Assembly: GCF_019042275.1 (NCBI RefSeq)
Contig: NZ_JAHQCW010000056.1
Span: forward strand, 1 to 32,651
Source: Diplocloster agilis
Lineage (GTDB): Bacteria; Bacillota; Clostridia; Lachnospirales; Lachnospiraceae
Direction: 5' to 3'
DNA length: 32,651 bases
Shown here: in pieces, positions 6,085 to 15,154 of the stretch
Layout: each line of letters opens with the position of its first letter
Numbering within the stretch: position 1 is the stretch's first letter
The notes under the pieces: model-generated
What the model was told of the DNA's origin: nothing
Databases searched by the model: none
The model's input: the letters and a program-made list of their open reading frames with translations, nothing else
Translations under genes and position numbers: made by a program

Positions 6085-7989
6085 CTAATCCATTCCCGTC
6101 ATGATCCCGCCGCTAAACCGGATCGTTGTATAGGACGATTCGCCCGTCATCACACGGATGCTATCGGACGATCCGACACCGCCCCCCGTTGCGAATCCAG
6201 CCCTGGCCGTGATCTGTCCGTCTGCATCTATCGCACCGGTTCCACCGCCCGCCTGTACCGAAAGGGATCCTATCAAATTCGCAGCGGCGTAATCTCCCAA
6301 TATATCATTGAGCAGAAACACATATGTCCCATTTTTAAGCATCCCAATTCGGGATCCAAGTATTTCCACGCTGGATCCGGTTGGAGAAGAGACACTGAAT
6401 TTTCCGGATTTCCCGTCATCCTGCAGGCGGATTTCTATCCCGCTTAGAATACCTTTTTTCAGTGTCAGACCATTGATATCCAGCGTAGCAATCACCGCTC
6501 CTGTGGCATCCTGTACTTCCAGAACGCCGTTTCCGTTGTCCTTGCCACCCAGGCGAAGGGTTCCTCCAAGAATTCGATCTGCCAGCATAGTTCCGGCGGT
6601 GACGAAATCGGCAACAAAATTCCCGTCTATGGTCCAGGCGCTACGGTACGGGCCGGCTATGCCCGAGGTGGAAAAACCGATCCCGTTCTTATTGATCTGG
6701 ATAATGTTCGTCGCTTGATTTTTATCCGGAGCATCCATGATCAAGATAGCCTGGGGATGACCGTCATCTGCCAGATCTAATATGACATACCCACCCAAGC
6801 CACCGGTGATAAGCTGGGTAGCATGTTCAACTGCCTGGTTGATCCGGGTGTTTGTAGACCTTGCGATCTGCTCGATCCGGGCTGATATATCATTCTTGCT
6901 CTTATTATTTGACTCTGTAAGTGTCTGGAAGGTACTCCCGAGGGTGATCTTGTTGTTCCCGGGATTCGCAAGGTCGATATCCATTTTTGACACTAAAAAA
7001 AGCCGGTCCAGACCATGCGGGGTGCTCACCACCCTGATCCAATCACCAATTTTTATCTTTTCAGCGTCAACATCCATCATGGACATATCCACCGCGGTCA
7101 GCTCGATCGTATTCACCAGATTGATGCAATCCTGCAGGTAGGCTTCCCCTTTCGCCTTAAGGTTTTCTGGCAACGTCACATCGTCAAATTCGACGGTATC
7201 CCAGATCCATCCCCAGGTGTTCACGGCCTCTTGATTAAAGATATAGTCCTTACCACCATTCACGGATGTGATATTAACCCGAAGCTTTGTTCCGTTGATT
7301 CCTTCCTCTTCCGTTTCTGCCCCCAGCGGGATGATCGCAGTCCGGATACTCTCCGCCTTCGCATACCGTTTCAGATCGATCAGGTTTTCACCGAATCGGA
7401 TCACCTGTGTGTTTACATGACCATAATCAGCCAGATAGTCCAGATATCGCTTTCCGCTGTCATGCCGGATCCGGATGTAACCTCCGTGGGTTTTGATCAG
7501 TTTTTCATTGATCGTGGTCAGCGTATCCGTATATCCGCTATCCGATCGGTTGATATACCCGTTCGGGTCCACCACCGTGACATCCCCAAGCTGGATCTGT
7601 TTTCCGGTTTCAACCTGCGAATTATGATTGTTGATAAGCTGTTGCAGAAACGGCCGAATATCTCCGGTATACTCATACGGCCGCTGCTTACTATCAAGCA
7701 GATATGATAGATCGCCCTCACAGGGGATGGTCCCTGTATTGTAAAAATCCACCTCATCGGACAACGGCCGGCCGGTAAAGATCAGGTCATCATCCTGATA
7801 TACTTCGATGACAGAGGCTAATTTATTGACCTTATCATAGTTTTCATGCCCGGCTGGAAGCGCAAAAGTAAGGCTTCCGGTCTTGTTTAATTGCAACGAT
7901 AGCTTTGGATTTAAAGCAATCGTCTTATCGTCTCTGGTATCGTGTAAAACATATTCATTGCTTCCATTTTTACATACGATTCTGTACAT
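6085..7989 (-). CDS. Tail-associated structural protein (prophage endopeptidase tail / Tal)
   Basis: 634 residues from the ATG that overlaps the Dit stop (TGATG) behind GGGGAGG. The first ~370 residues match the phage minor structural protein / tail hub family: early strand-rich region, DLSYLLDSKQRPYEY, KTHGGYIRIRHD, then AESIRTAIIPLGAETEEEG and TLGSTFQTLTE. The C-terminal third is glycine-rich fibrous sequence (LGGTLRLGGKDNGNGVLEVQ). Such proteins form the hub at the tail tip and often carry a cell-wall-cutting activity, but no catalytic motif is clear here. It follows Dit and precedes the fibre gene. Confidence 0.88.
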   Translation of the reverse strand: MYRIVCKNGSNEYVLHDTRDDKTIALNPKLSLQLNKTGSLTFALPAGHENYDKVNKLASVIEVYQDDDLIFTGRPLSDEVDFYNTGTIPCEGDLSYLLDSKQRPYEYTGDIRPFLQQLINNHNSQVETGKQIQLGDVTVVDPNGYINRSDSGYTDTLTTINEKLIKTHGGYIRIRHDSGKRYLDYLADYGHVNTQVIRFGENLIDLKRYAKAESIRTAIIPLGAETEEEGINGTKLRVNITSVNGGKDYIFNQEAVNTWGWIWDTVEFDDVTLPENLKAKGEAYLQDCINLVNTIELTAVDMSMMDVDAEKIKIGDWIRVVSTPHGLDRLFLVSKMDIDLANPGNNKITLGSTFQTLTESNNKSKNDISARIEQIARSTNTRINQAVEHATQLITGGLGGYVILDLADDGHPQAILIMDAPDKNQATNIIQINKNGIGFSTSGIAGPYRSAWTIDGNFVADFVTAGTMLADRILGGTLRLGGKDNGNGVLEVQDATGAVIATLDINGLTLKKGILSGIEIRLQDDGKSGKFSVSSPTGSSVEILGSRIGMLKNGTYVFLLNDILGDYAAANLIGSLSVQAGGGTGAIDADGQITARAGFATGGGVGSSDSIRVMTGESSYTTIRFSGGIMTGMD

Positions 7990-8693
7990 CACAGACTACC
8001 TCCCCTGTAATCAATGCTCACAACACCGGTTCCGGTAAAAGTCAGGATGTTTTCTCCTTCTCCAAGTGTCAGATCGTAAATTTTATTTATTCCGGCCACC
8101 AGATCGTAGGACTCTGCCCCATATGATACCGACATTGTAGCGCTGGCTGTGATAACTGGTATGACATGTTTGCGGCGGCCTGGAATTATGACGTTCAGCT
8201 CACCGACAACCTGCAGGTTTCCGTATTCACGGATGATCCCGGTCTCAAAATCGAAATCATCCCACAACCAATCACCCAGGCTGTCTGCAACCTCGTATTT
8301 GTACGCATCCATGGTACCAGTGATCATGATCTGATTCATGATCTCGCTGGATTTCTGGGAGTCGAGCTGCAAGCGGCCGACGTAATAAAATCCGGGATCG
8401 GAATCTATAATAACCTTCCGCTTCCGACCGTGAAGGTAGTTTGCGATCTCGCTTGACATGGCGTGCCAATCTTCATATCCACCGGAAGAATCAAACGTGA
8501 ATTGCACACCCGCCCGCATATTATACGGGACATCCCCAGTTAGGGATTGTGTCAGGTCCAGCGATCCGTCCGCCCCGGGAATGTCAATATAATTTGTTTT
8601 CGGTTCCGGCATGGGGATTACCATAGATATCATTCGTAATCCCCAGTCTTTCGCTGTATGCTTATCGTCAATCTTTATTCCCGTATGCTCCAT
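7989..8693 (-). CDS. Distal tail protein (Dit), siphovirus tail family
   Basis: 234 residues. The N-terminal half has the Dit signature order: DWGLRMISMVIPMPEPKTNY, IDIPGADGSLDLT, then YEDWHAMSSEIANYLHGRKR and YYVGRLQLD. The C-terminal ~60 residues form the second, strand-rich domain. Dit makes the ring joining the tail tube to the tip complex. It starts at an ATG overlapping the tape-measure stop (TAATG) and ends overlapping the next start, so the tail genes are translationally coupled. Confidence 0.9.
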   Translation of the reverse strand: MEHTGIKIDDKHTAKDWGLRMISMVIPMPEPKTNYIDIPGADGSLDLTQSLTGDVPYNMRAGVQFTFDSSGGYEDWHAMSSEIANYLHGRKRKVIIDSDPGFYYVGRLQLDSQKSSEIMNQIMITGTMDAYKYEVADSLGDWLWDDFDFETGIIREYGNLQVVGELNVIIPGRRKHVIPVITASATMSVSYGAESYDLVAGINKIYDLTLGEGENILTFTGTGVVSIDYRGGSL

Positions 8694-10858
8694 TATTGGC
8701 CTCTCTCTTTATTCTGTGATATGCTTCCCAGCTCTGTGTCCATGTATGGTGCCATTACTGTAGCTGCCGTCCTGCCGTCCAGATTGGTCTGCACAACTAT
8801 GCATCCTTTACCTAAGATGATTTTCTGGTCAGGTACGTAATTCCCACCGCTTAAGGATCTTTCAAGCCCTTCCAGTCCGCCTGCGGCGTTAAAGCGCATA
8901 TTTTCCTCGCGGGTCAATACACGCTCCCCATAATCCAAATACGCCGGGAAGAAATCTCCGGGTACGAAGTCAATACCTGTTTTTAATCTCGGGATAGTCG
9001 GGATGTTAAATCCCTTTCCGCCGATCCCCGGGACCCAATCCGGAAGCTTAATTTTATTGATTCCTTTGATAAATCCATTGATCAGATCTATGATGAAGTT
9101 GATCGGTGCCTTGAAAATACCGCCAAGCGTATCAGCAATGGATTTAAAAATATTCTTTATATTTTCCCAGGCACCTTTCCAATTCCCCGTGAAGACATTT
9201 TTTATAAAATCAAGAATATTCTTGATGATGTTTGTTATGTTTTTAATGCTGCCAGACACCACGTCAGCAATCCCTCGAAAAACTTCTCCAAACACCGACA
9301 TTAACGTCTCTAAAACTGGAATCATTATTTTTGACATTAGTTCCACAATCGGTGCGAGAGCTTCGATTAAAGGATTTAATGCTTCACTTATAAGCTGCAA
9401 GATAGGTGTTAAAAGCTCCATAAACAGATCAATGATCGGCATTAACATATCGATCCAAATCTGAAACATTGGAAGCAAAGCGTTTATGAGATCCAGCAAA
9501 ACAGGAAGCACAGCGCTGATTATCTCCGTTATCGGTGGAAGAAGCTCCTGGAAGAGCTGGACTATTATGGGGAGTACCGCATTTATAATGTCCATCAGTG
9601 GGGGCAAAAGAGAATTGATCAGGTCCATCAATACCGGAAGAATCTCTTCGATCACTGGTGCTAGCTGTGTGATCAGCTCCCCTACCGCATCCACGATGGG
9701 CGGAAGCGCCTCTTCCAGCAATGGCAGCACCGCGTCGATCAGCTCGCTTAAGATCGGTATGAGCTGCTCGCCCAGCGGTAAAAGGAGCAGTTCGACACTC
9801 CGTTTCAGACCCTCGAACATTGATCCTAGATCGTCGTATTTGACTTCTTTGATCCCGTTCAATGCCCCTTCTGCGTCATACGCCCCATCGGTGATATTTG
9901 CCAACTGTGACACTACTTCTGGCCCCAGATCTTCCCACATCGTCCCGAACAGATTGACGCCGGCTGTATTCTGCGCAAGCGGATCTTCCATTTCTGCCAG
10001 TGCTGATATGGTTTGCTGGAATGCATCACGGGCAGAATCGCCGCCTGCGGCAAATTTAGCTGCCATATCATCAGCGTTAAGACCAATCGCTTCAAATCCT
10101 TCTTTTGTCGTTTCGGATCCATCGATCACACGGATAGACATTTCCTTAACTGCATCACCGATTTTGTCAAGATTCCAAGCCCCTGTTTCTGCACCTGCCT
10201 GGAAGATATTGAACATATCGTCGGCATCCAAGCCAACCTTCGCAAACTGGACAGAATATTCGGAAATACTGTCTATCAGCTCACCAGAATAGTCCAGACC
10301 ATTCTGTGCGCCGGCCGCAATAAGGTTGAATGCTTCTTCTCCTTCGATCCCGAAATTGTCTATCATGGCTTTCGCAGCCCTGGCAGACTCTGAAATATCG
10401 TAGTCGAAAGTATCCCGCAAGGCAAAAGCCGACTCCGTTAAATTTGTCAGTTCTGCGTCATCCAGGGCACCGACCTCTTTTTTGACCGTCGCCATGGCAT
10501 CTGCGATATCCTCGAAGTTCTCTCCGTAATTGTCTTTGTAAATCTGTTCCAAAGACTTTTGCCAATAATCCGTTCCATCCTTCGCAAGCCCGGTCGCTGC
10601 AATAAACTGATTCATTGCTTGATCGACATCTACCGCGCTGCTGACCGCCGCAGCTCCTAATCCGACCGCTGCGGTTCCGGCGGCTACCATACCTGTACCG
10701 ATTGCCTTTGCGGCTCCGCCGGCTATGGATTTCAATTTTTCCATTCCACCGCCGGCCTTTTTCTCTACCTTCTCATTCGCTGCATTTAGATCGCCCTCTA
10801 GCTGGCTGTCATCAGCCCGGATCTCATATACAACCTCGCCTTTTTTGCCATCGGCCAT
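8693..10858 (-). CDS. Tail tape measure protein
   Basis: 721 residues from the ATG spaced behind AGGTG. The N-terminus is coiled (ADDSQLEGDLNAANEKVEKK), followed by an Ala/Gly-rich membrane-like helix (AAKAIGTGMVAAGTAAVGLG) and the TP901-like tape-measure core (FDYDISESARAAKAMIDNFG, TKEGFEAIGLNADDMAAKF). Residues about 350-550 are a run of 11- or 22-residue repeats of the LLPPLMDIINAVLPI type. The protein sets tail length and is injected on infection; this size predicts a rather short tail. It follows the two tail assembly genes. Confidence 0.95.
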   Translation of the reverse strand: MADGKKGEVVYEIRADDSQLEGDLNAANEKVEKKAGGGMEKLKSIAGGAAKAIGTGMVAAGTAAVGLGAAAVSSAVDVDQAMNQFIAATGLAKDGTDYWQKSLEQIYKDNYGENFEDIADAMATVKKEVGALDDAELTNLTESAFALRDTFDYDISESARAAKAMIDNFGIEGEEAFNLIAAGAQNGLDYSGELIDSISEYSVQFAKVGLDADDMFNIFQAGAETGAWNLDKIGDAVKEMSIRVIDGSETTKEGFEAIGLNADDMAAKFAAGGDSARDAFQQTISALAEMEDPLAQNTAGVNLFGTMWEDLGPEVVSQLANITDGAYDAEGALNGIKEVKYDDLGSMFEGLKRSVELLLLPLGEQLIPILSELIDAVLPLLEEALPPIVDAVGELITQLAPVIEEILPVLMDLINSLLPPLMDIINAVLPIIVQLFQELLPPITEIISAVLPVLLDLINALLPMFQIWIDMLMPIIDLFMELLTPILQLISEALNPLIEALAPIVELMSKIMIPVLETLMSVFGEVFRGIADVVSGSIKNITNIIKNILDFIKNVFTGNWKGAWENIKNIFKSIADTLGGIFKAPINFIIDLINGFIKGINKIKLPDWVPGIGGKGFNIPTIPRLKTGIDFVPGDFFPAYLDYGERVLTREENMRFNAAGGLEGLERSLSGGNYVPDQKIILGKGCIVVQTNLDGRTAATVMAPYMDTELGSISQNKERGQ

Positions 10859-10902
10859 GTCCATCACCTGCCCTTGTATAGATCAGGCGGCACATTGGCA
10901 CA

Positions 10903-11049
10903 CTAGCCTGTTATTTTCAGCTCAAAAACTCTTTGACACTCTTTGTTTTTACATTTTAAAAAGACGCCTCTGCAAATGGCGTCCTTGCTTCTAAATACAT
11001 TAATCGGGTGTCCGCAATACGGGCACTTTACTTTTTCTTTTTCATTCAT
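10903..11049 (-). CDS. Com-like zinc-ribbon small protein
   Basis: 48 residues beginning MNEKEKVKCPYCGHPINVF; cysteines at 9, 12, 26, 33 and 38 fit a zinc ribbon like phage Mu Com, a translational regulator of mom. The start overlaps the end of the Gp15 gene by 8 bp and follows GAGGG. A longer upstream start at 11124 would lie inside the Gp15 gene. A small zinc ribbon between the tail assembly and tape-measure genes is odd in function; an RNA-binding role is only suggested by family resemblance. Confidence 0.75.
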   Translation of the reverse strand: MNEKEKVKCPYCGHPINVFRSKDAICRGVFLKCKNKECQRVFELKITG

Positions 11050-11638
11050 GGGCCATGCCCTCAAGAGCGCAAAACAATGCATCCAGCCCCTCCTGGCCGC
11101 CTCCACCTTCAACCGGAAGCGCATAATATGATTTCAATTCTATTATGTTCTGCCTTTCTTTCTGATTGTATTTGGTTGGCTCTGGAATATCCATGTCGCG
11201 GATCCGCATGATCTCTTTGATCTTAGTCTTTTCGGACAATCCCTGAAAAAGAGCTATGAACTTTTTCCAGTGAAGGCGCCCCTGTTCACAGAGCAGATCA
11301 ATTCCGTAATCCTGGTAAAACGAAGCGAATATATACTCCCCGTCAAGCTCGAAATCAATGAGCCTTTGATTGATCTTTGATGGCGGCCGGCGTGGAAGAT
11401 CGATGTGCTGTTTTACCACTTCCTGCAATAGTTCGGACTTCTTTTTCGGCGGAAGACACCAGACTCGAAAACGATTTTCCACCAACATCCGTAACGCCTG
11501 CTCGATTTTCACTTCATCGGGAAGGTCTTCTTTGTATAAGCGCTGTACGTCCAACACGACATTAAATGCCGCATTTACTCTGTATTTACGATTGCCTAGT
11601 CTAACTATGGTTTCGATCGGTTCGGTTAAAAATCCCAT
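11042..11638 (-). CDS. Gp15 family tail assembly protein
   Basis: 198 residues from the ATG 6 bp behind AGGTG. It matches the bacteriophage Gp15 family known from Listeria A118: early EPIETIVRLGNRKYRVNAAF, middle IDFELDGEYIFASFYQDYGI DL, later LHWKKFIALFQGL. It sits directly before the tape measure gene, the position of the second tail assembly chaperone. No slippery site joining it to the preceding gene is evident; the two are separated by a stop and 8 bp. Confidence 0.88.
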   Translation of the reverse strand: MGFLTEPIETIVRLGNRKYRVNAAFNVVLDVQRLYKEDLPDEVKIEQALRMLVENRFRVWCLPPKKKSELLQEVVKQHIDLPRRPPSKINQRLIDFELDGEYIFASFYQDYGIDLLCEQGRLHWKKFIALFQGLSEKTKIKEIMRIRDMDIPEPTKYNQKERQNIIELKSYYALPVEGGGGQEGLDALFCALEGMAHE

Positions 11639-11646
11639 GCTCACAC

Positions 11647-12090
11647 CTATTTGAACATATGTCTGCGTTGTTTCCGGTTATATCCCTGCAAAATGGACTT
11701 TTGATTTTCCTTTTTTATGTCGCTGCAGCGCGGAACGACAACCTGGGTAATAAACGGAACTACCTCCTTGCACATTTCTGCATAGCGGTTATCGTAGAAT
11801 GATACGATTTCGCCAGCATCTTCTGGCCCGAATACGGCCTCGAACAAATTTACAACTGCATTTCCAAGGCGTTCAATGCAATTCTCTACTATCTCACCGG
11901 ATTCTGACTTCCGTTTCATTTCAGACGTTTCAGCCAGCACTTTTGTAAGATCGGCATACTTCCGATAGATCTTGCCAATCACATCGTCTACATCCAGGGA
12001 CACATGCAATGTCTTTACAACCTTGCCTTCTTCGTCGCATAGTTCAAAGTCTTCCTCATATCTTTTTCTTCTTTTCGCCTGATATGCCAT
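11647..12090 (-). CDS. Tail assembly chaperone-like protein
   Basis: 147 residues, mostly helical, with N-terminal strands (DFELCDEEGKVVKTLHVSLD) and a C-terminal basic end (YNRKQRRHMFK). It lies between the tail tube gene and Gp15, the place of the first tail assembly chaperone (gpG-like). It would guide the tape measure protein during tube assembly. The role rests on position and general form. Confidence 0.75.
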   Translation of the reverse strand: MAYQAKRRKRYEEDFELCDEEGKVVKTLHVSLDVDDVIGKIYRKYADLTKVLAETSEMKRKSESGEIVENCIERLGNAVVNLFEAVFGPEDAGEIVSFYDNRYAEMCKEVVPFITQVVVPRCSDIKKENQKSILQGYNRKQRRHMFK

Positions 12091-12117
12091 GTTATATCCT
12101 CCTAAAGAGGGAGGGGA

Positions 12118-12600
12118 TTATACCCCTCCTGTATTCGTCGTTGTTCCAATCGCCGGTCTGCCGTTACCGTGGATTGTAACGGTCAATGCATTTGGCTGGT
12201 TGCTGTCACCGTATGCCGGTGTGATGTTCGCCAGCGTCACCGGCCAGAGAATGATTTTATCCCCCTTCGCCAATTTCAGATGGGTCTTTCGCGCATCTCC
12301 AAGCCCATACAGGACGTCATCAGACAGAATGTAGTCCGCTGCGGGATCGCCCGGTTTGACGTCTCCTGTGACCGTCAACGTCATCTGGGCACCGGTTACT
12401 TCTGTACTGCCATACCCCTTGTCAGCATAATAGCTGGCCTGATATAACACTTCATTCAGCGACTGACTCATGTTTTTCATCAGATTGTTCATACTTGCCC
12501 AGGTAGGCTGTTCTGTGCTGGGAGCAGTATTTATATAGGCTTCTGTTTCATAGTTGATTTCCGGCGTTATTGTATTTACCGGCAATGTCGGTTCTGCCAT
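12118..12600 (-). CDS. Major tail tube protein
   Basis: 160 residues. The ATG of MAEPTLPVNT is well spaced from AAAGGA; an ATG 9 bp upstream abuts that site. The strand-rich sequence includes NLMKNMSQSLNEVLYQASYY, TGAQMTLTVTGDVKPGD and the final ALTVTIHGNGRPAIGTT. Length and place, before the chaperones and after the tail terminator-like gene, fit the tube protein of A118-like phages. Confidence 0.85.
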   Translation of the reverse strand: MAEPTLPVNTITPEINYETEAYINTAPSTEQPTWASMNNLMKNMSQSLNEVLYQASYYADKGYGSTEVTGAQMTLTVTGDVKPGDPAADYILSDDVLYGLGDARKTHLKLAKGDKIILWPVTLANITPAYGDSNQPNALTVTIHGNGRPAIGTTTNTGGV

Positions 12601-12616
12601 AGTTATCATTCCTTTC

Positions 12617-13006
12617 TTAGTAGTAAATTTTGTTATTCAGGATACAAGAATAGTGCCATACCCCATCCTCATCCCGCCCGATCTTCGACGGTTCTTTTGA
12701 TATCTCCGAATTCAGCCAGGCGAAAGATGATCCCTGCGGATACTTTTTCAAGCGTTGGAAATACTCGCAAATACTGGATAGCTGTTCCAGGCATCTTTGC
12801 TGATCTGCAGCACGGCACAGAAAAAGCACCGGTATGATTTTGATTGCGCTTTTGTCAAAGTATTCCATTTCAGTAGACCCGGATCCCAGCTCTGCATAAA
12901 TACCACCCGATGCGGGAAGTTCTTTCGTGGAGATCGGATTATCCAGATCGCAATTCTGCTCTGCTGTTTCAAGCATAAGTTCTAAAAATTCAGTTAATGG
13001 TGTCAT
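12617..13006 (-). CDS. Tail terminator-like minor capsid protein (Minor_capsid_3 type)
   Basis: 129 residues. It opens with a helix (MTPLTEFLELMLETAEQNCD), then strand-rich sequence with GGIYAELGSGSTEMEYFDKS and VLFLCRAADQQRCLEQLSSI. This matches the third of the small 'minor capsid' proteins of A118-like phages, whose fold is that of tail terminators. The ATG overlaps the previous stop (TAATG). Confidence 0.82.
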   Translation of the reverse strand: MTPLTEFLELMLETAEQNCDLDNPISTKELPASGGIYAELGSGSTEMEYFDKSAIKIIPVLFLCRAADQQRCLEQLSSICEYFQRLKKYPQGSSFAWLNSEISKEPSKIGRDEDGVWHYSCILNNKIYY

Positions 13007-13410
13007 TATTTCATCAGCTCCTTTAATGCCGCCTGGTACACCTTTTTCCAGTCATCCCCGTATACCTCTTTTGCATATTTTGTCCACTCCATACGGGCAA
13101 GGGCGCTTGTGAAATTCAGCTTTTCAGGGCCATATGTTCTGCTCGTGGGATTTCCATACATTACTTCACCATGGAAAAGATATTGTGAATAAGGTTCCTC
13201 CCATCGGAGCCAAAATGATAGATTCTCGGCTTCTTGATCACTATTTAAAAATCCACTGTCCTGCAAAAATCTTTGGTCATGAGGCACATGCTGTGTGTTG
13301 TCTTCCAATGCTTGAAGCCCCATTCTGGTCAGCGCGTCATTACTTGCCGCCCTGATCCTGGCTGCGGCCGCTGCTGTGTCGAAGGTTACCCTTGCTGTTA
13401 TCTTAGGCAT
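13006..13410 (-). CDS. Head-tail joining protein (Minor_capsid_2 type)
   Basis: 134 residues. It opens MPKITARVTFDTAAAAARIR and contains NTQHVPHDQRFLQDSGF and YSQYLFHGEVMYGNPTSRTY, a pattern of the second A118-like minor capsid family, related to HK97 gp10-type tail completion proteins. A TTG start two codons upstream is possible. It overlaps its upstream neighbour by a few bases. Confidence 0.82.
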   Translation of the reverse strand: MPKITARVTFDTAAAAARIRAASNDALTRMGLQALEDNTQHVPHDQRFLQDSGFLNSDQEAENLSFWLRWEEPYSQYLFHGEVMYGNPTSRTYGPEKLNFTSALARMEWTKYAKEVYGDDWKKVYQAALKELMK

Positions 13411-13744
13411 AGGCAACTAACCCCATTTCATAATGATGTAACCGCTCGCCATCATATAACGGCTCGACAATCTGCACCCGGTGCTTTTGCCCATTAAATG
13501 CAATAACATTGTCCACCGCAAAAGCGATATCTTTCGGCCGGCTGTTTTTACAATCGTAGAAGAGGGTAGCCGCAAGCTGAATCTCGGCATTATTTTTATC
13601 CCGAACGATCTTACATGATGGTTCCATGCGCACATATTTTAGTTCCACTCCATCGTCTAACTGATCGTCACCCCAACGACCCTCGCCTGTCTTTTTCTGT
13701 AGCTTAACCGAATGTATAAGTAATTTTTTAGGTATTGGCCGCAT
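13403..13744 (-). CDS. Head-tail stopper-like protein (Minor_capsid_1 type)
   Basis: 113 residues from the ATG behind GGGGAGGTGG; the frame extends upstream but without a start of that quality and into the connector gene. It opens MRPIPKKLLIHSVKLQKKTG and ends LHHYEMGLVAYA, with the strand-rich middle ELKYVRMEPSCKIVRDKNNA. This fits the first of the three small A118-like minor capsid proteins, which act at the head-tail joint. Confidence 0.82.
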   Translation of the reverse strand: MRPIPKKLLIHSVKLQKKTGEGRWGDDQLDDGVELKYVRMEPSCKIVRDKNNAEIQLAATLFYDCKNSRPKDIAFAVDNVIAFNGQKHRVQIVEPLYDGERLHHYEMGLVAYA

Positions 13745-14129
13745 AGCAACCACCTCCCCGGTATAATAATCCTGTAGGGGCCAGGAGCCGGGCTGCCCTG
13801 GGTGCATATATGGATTGCTGCGTACTCCCGATTGCACTGGACGATTTTGTATAGCTAAATTTGCCCAGCCCCGCACTCTGCAGATCGGACCCATTGTCCA
13901 TATCACTGCCACCATTCACGTCCAGGTACTCGATCTGTGCGCATACAGCCTTTTTAATTCGTTCCTGGATATCTGATCCATACGTATCCATTACTTCCGG
14001 CCGAATCCGATACATGCACATTTCTTCGATGATTTCTTCCGCTCTGGCCTGCAGGCCCGGGAAGTCGGCTGCGTCTACCGGCTCCCCGTGAAATGTATTA
14101 TCATAGTATTCCTTTGTTACGTAAGGCAC
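13728..14129 (-). CDS. Head-tail connector (adaptor)-like protein
   Basis: 133 residues from a GTG 7 bp after GGAGG. The longer frame to 14261 runs into the capsid gene and is rejected. It has VPYVTKEYYDNTFHGE at the start and helices DFPGLQARAEEIIEEMCMYR and DIQERIKKAVCAQIEYLDVN, the helical form of adaptor proteins that bind the portal. It lies directly after the capsid gene and overlaps the next gene by 17 bp. Confidence 0.78.
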   Translation of the reverse strand: MPYVTKEYYDNTFHGEPVDAADFPGLQARAEEIIEEMCMYRIRPEVMDTYGSDIQERIKKAVCAQIEYLDVNGGSDMDNGSDLQSAGLGKFSYTKSSSAIGSTQQSIYAPRAARLLAPTGLLYRGGGCYAANT

Positions 14130-14145
14130 CTGATCGCCTCCAATC

Positions 14146-15132
14146 TTATGCGGTCGGAGTGGAAGCCGGCGCCACCTGAATACCGTGTAGAACTGCCGCG
14201 GATCTGGTAGCCTTGACAGCCATTGCAGCCACCATTTCAACCTCACCAGTCTTGACGGCACCCGGACGGGTCATATCCGGCAGATAGATTTTCGGTTCTT
14301 TCGTACCCTCTGGGGTCACACCGTGGACGGCATCCAAGCCGATCCGGAACAGATACATATCCGTGGTCCCCTTCGCGGCATCCGTCGAGATGATCGGCGT
14401 TGCCGTGCCAGGCTTATCTCCCATCTTCATGATTGTTGCATTGCCATACTTCACAATCTGCGTTCCCAGCTCGTTTTTTGTCTGCTGGAACTGGGTGGAT
14501 AGGTCTGCTACAGACTGGAATACCGCAAACAGGTCATTGTTCACCAGAATTACACCCGGTTCTCCATCAAGCAGTTTCTCAACCTGGCGCAGTTCGTACA
14601 GGAAGGATTGCCAGTTCTCCTTTACCTTCGCGGCAGAAGAGAGATCCAGAAGTGCCGCACTCTCAAGCGTGACTTCTGTGCTGGTTCCCTTTAAAATCTT
14701 TGCCAGGCCGTCAAATGCAACCCCGCTATTCTTAGCGCTGTCTCCATTGATCATCCAGTCCTGGAACAAAGACCGGACCGCCGTTGTCTTCTGCTGTAAC
14801 TGGAACTGCACCAAATCCAGCACTTGTTTCTCATATGCCGCGATAACACGGTCAATCTGGAAGGAGCCACCGAACACCTTCAAGTCTACCTTTACCTGCT
14901 CGGTATCGGCCTGCTGTGGGGTGTATTCCGCATTCAATGCACGGCCGGCCGCCGTTGCCAGTGTCTTCACCCGGTTATAAACATAGGTCATCGTGTTCCC
15001 GCCCTGCGGCTTCACGGTATCATCAAATACCATTGCGTCCAGAAGTGGAGACTTCCGGAATTCGTCGATCACAAAGTTTGTCAGTTTATCCTGACTTAAG
15101 TTTTTTGCCTGTGCAAGCGTAAATGCTGCCAT
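14146..15132 (-). CDS. Major capsid protein
   Basis: 328 residues, ATG behind AAAGGTG. It opens MAAFTLAQAKNLSQDKLTNF and contains RALNAEYTPQQADTEQVKVD, KVFGGSFQIDRVIAAYEKQV and the late MAVKATRSAAVLHGIQVA, the pattern of HK97-fold capsid proteins of A118-like phages. It forms the shell, with the upstream acidic protein as scaffold. No separate protease gene is seen, in line with phages that use a discrete scaffold. Confidence 0.92.
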   Translation of the reverse strand: MAAFTLAQAKNLSQDKLTNFVIDEFRKSPLLDAMVFDDTVKPQGGNTMTYVYNRVKTLATAAGRALNAEYTPQQADTEQVKVDLKVFGGSFQIDRVIAAYEKQVLDLVQFQLQQKTTAVRSLFQDWMINGDSAKNSGVAFDGLAKILKGTSTEVTLESAALLDLSSAAKVKENWQSFLYELRQVEKLLDGEPGVILVNNDLFAVFQSVADLSTQFQQTKNELGTQIVKYGNATIMKMGDKPGTATPIISTDAAKGTTDMYLFRIGLDAVHGVTPEGTKEPKIYLPDMTRPGAVKTGEVEMVAAMAVKATRSAAVLHGIQVAPASTPTA

Positions 15133-15154
15133 ATTCTTTCACCTTTTACCTTTC

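Noticed and set aside
9003-10292. Long plus-strand frames (153 and 268 residues) opposite the tape measure gene
   Set aside because: They are shadows of a repetitive hydrophobic coding region; Ser/Ile-rich low-complexity products, no ribosome binding sites, against the late operon.
13728-14261. Longer connector protein starting inside the capsid gene
   Set aside because: The added N-terminus is basic, Trp-rich shadow sequence overlapping capsid codons; the GTG at 14129 has a proper ribosome binding site.
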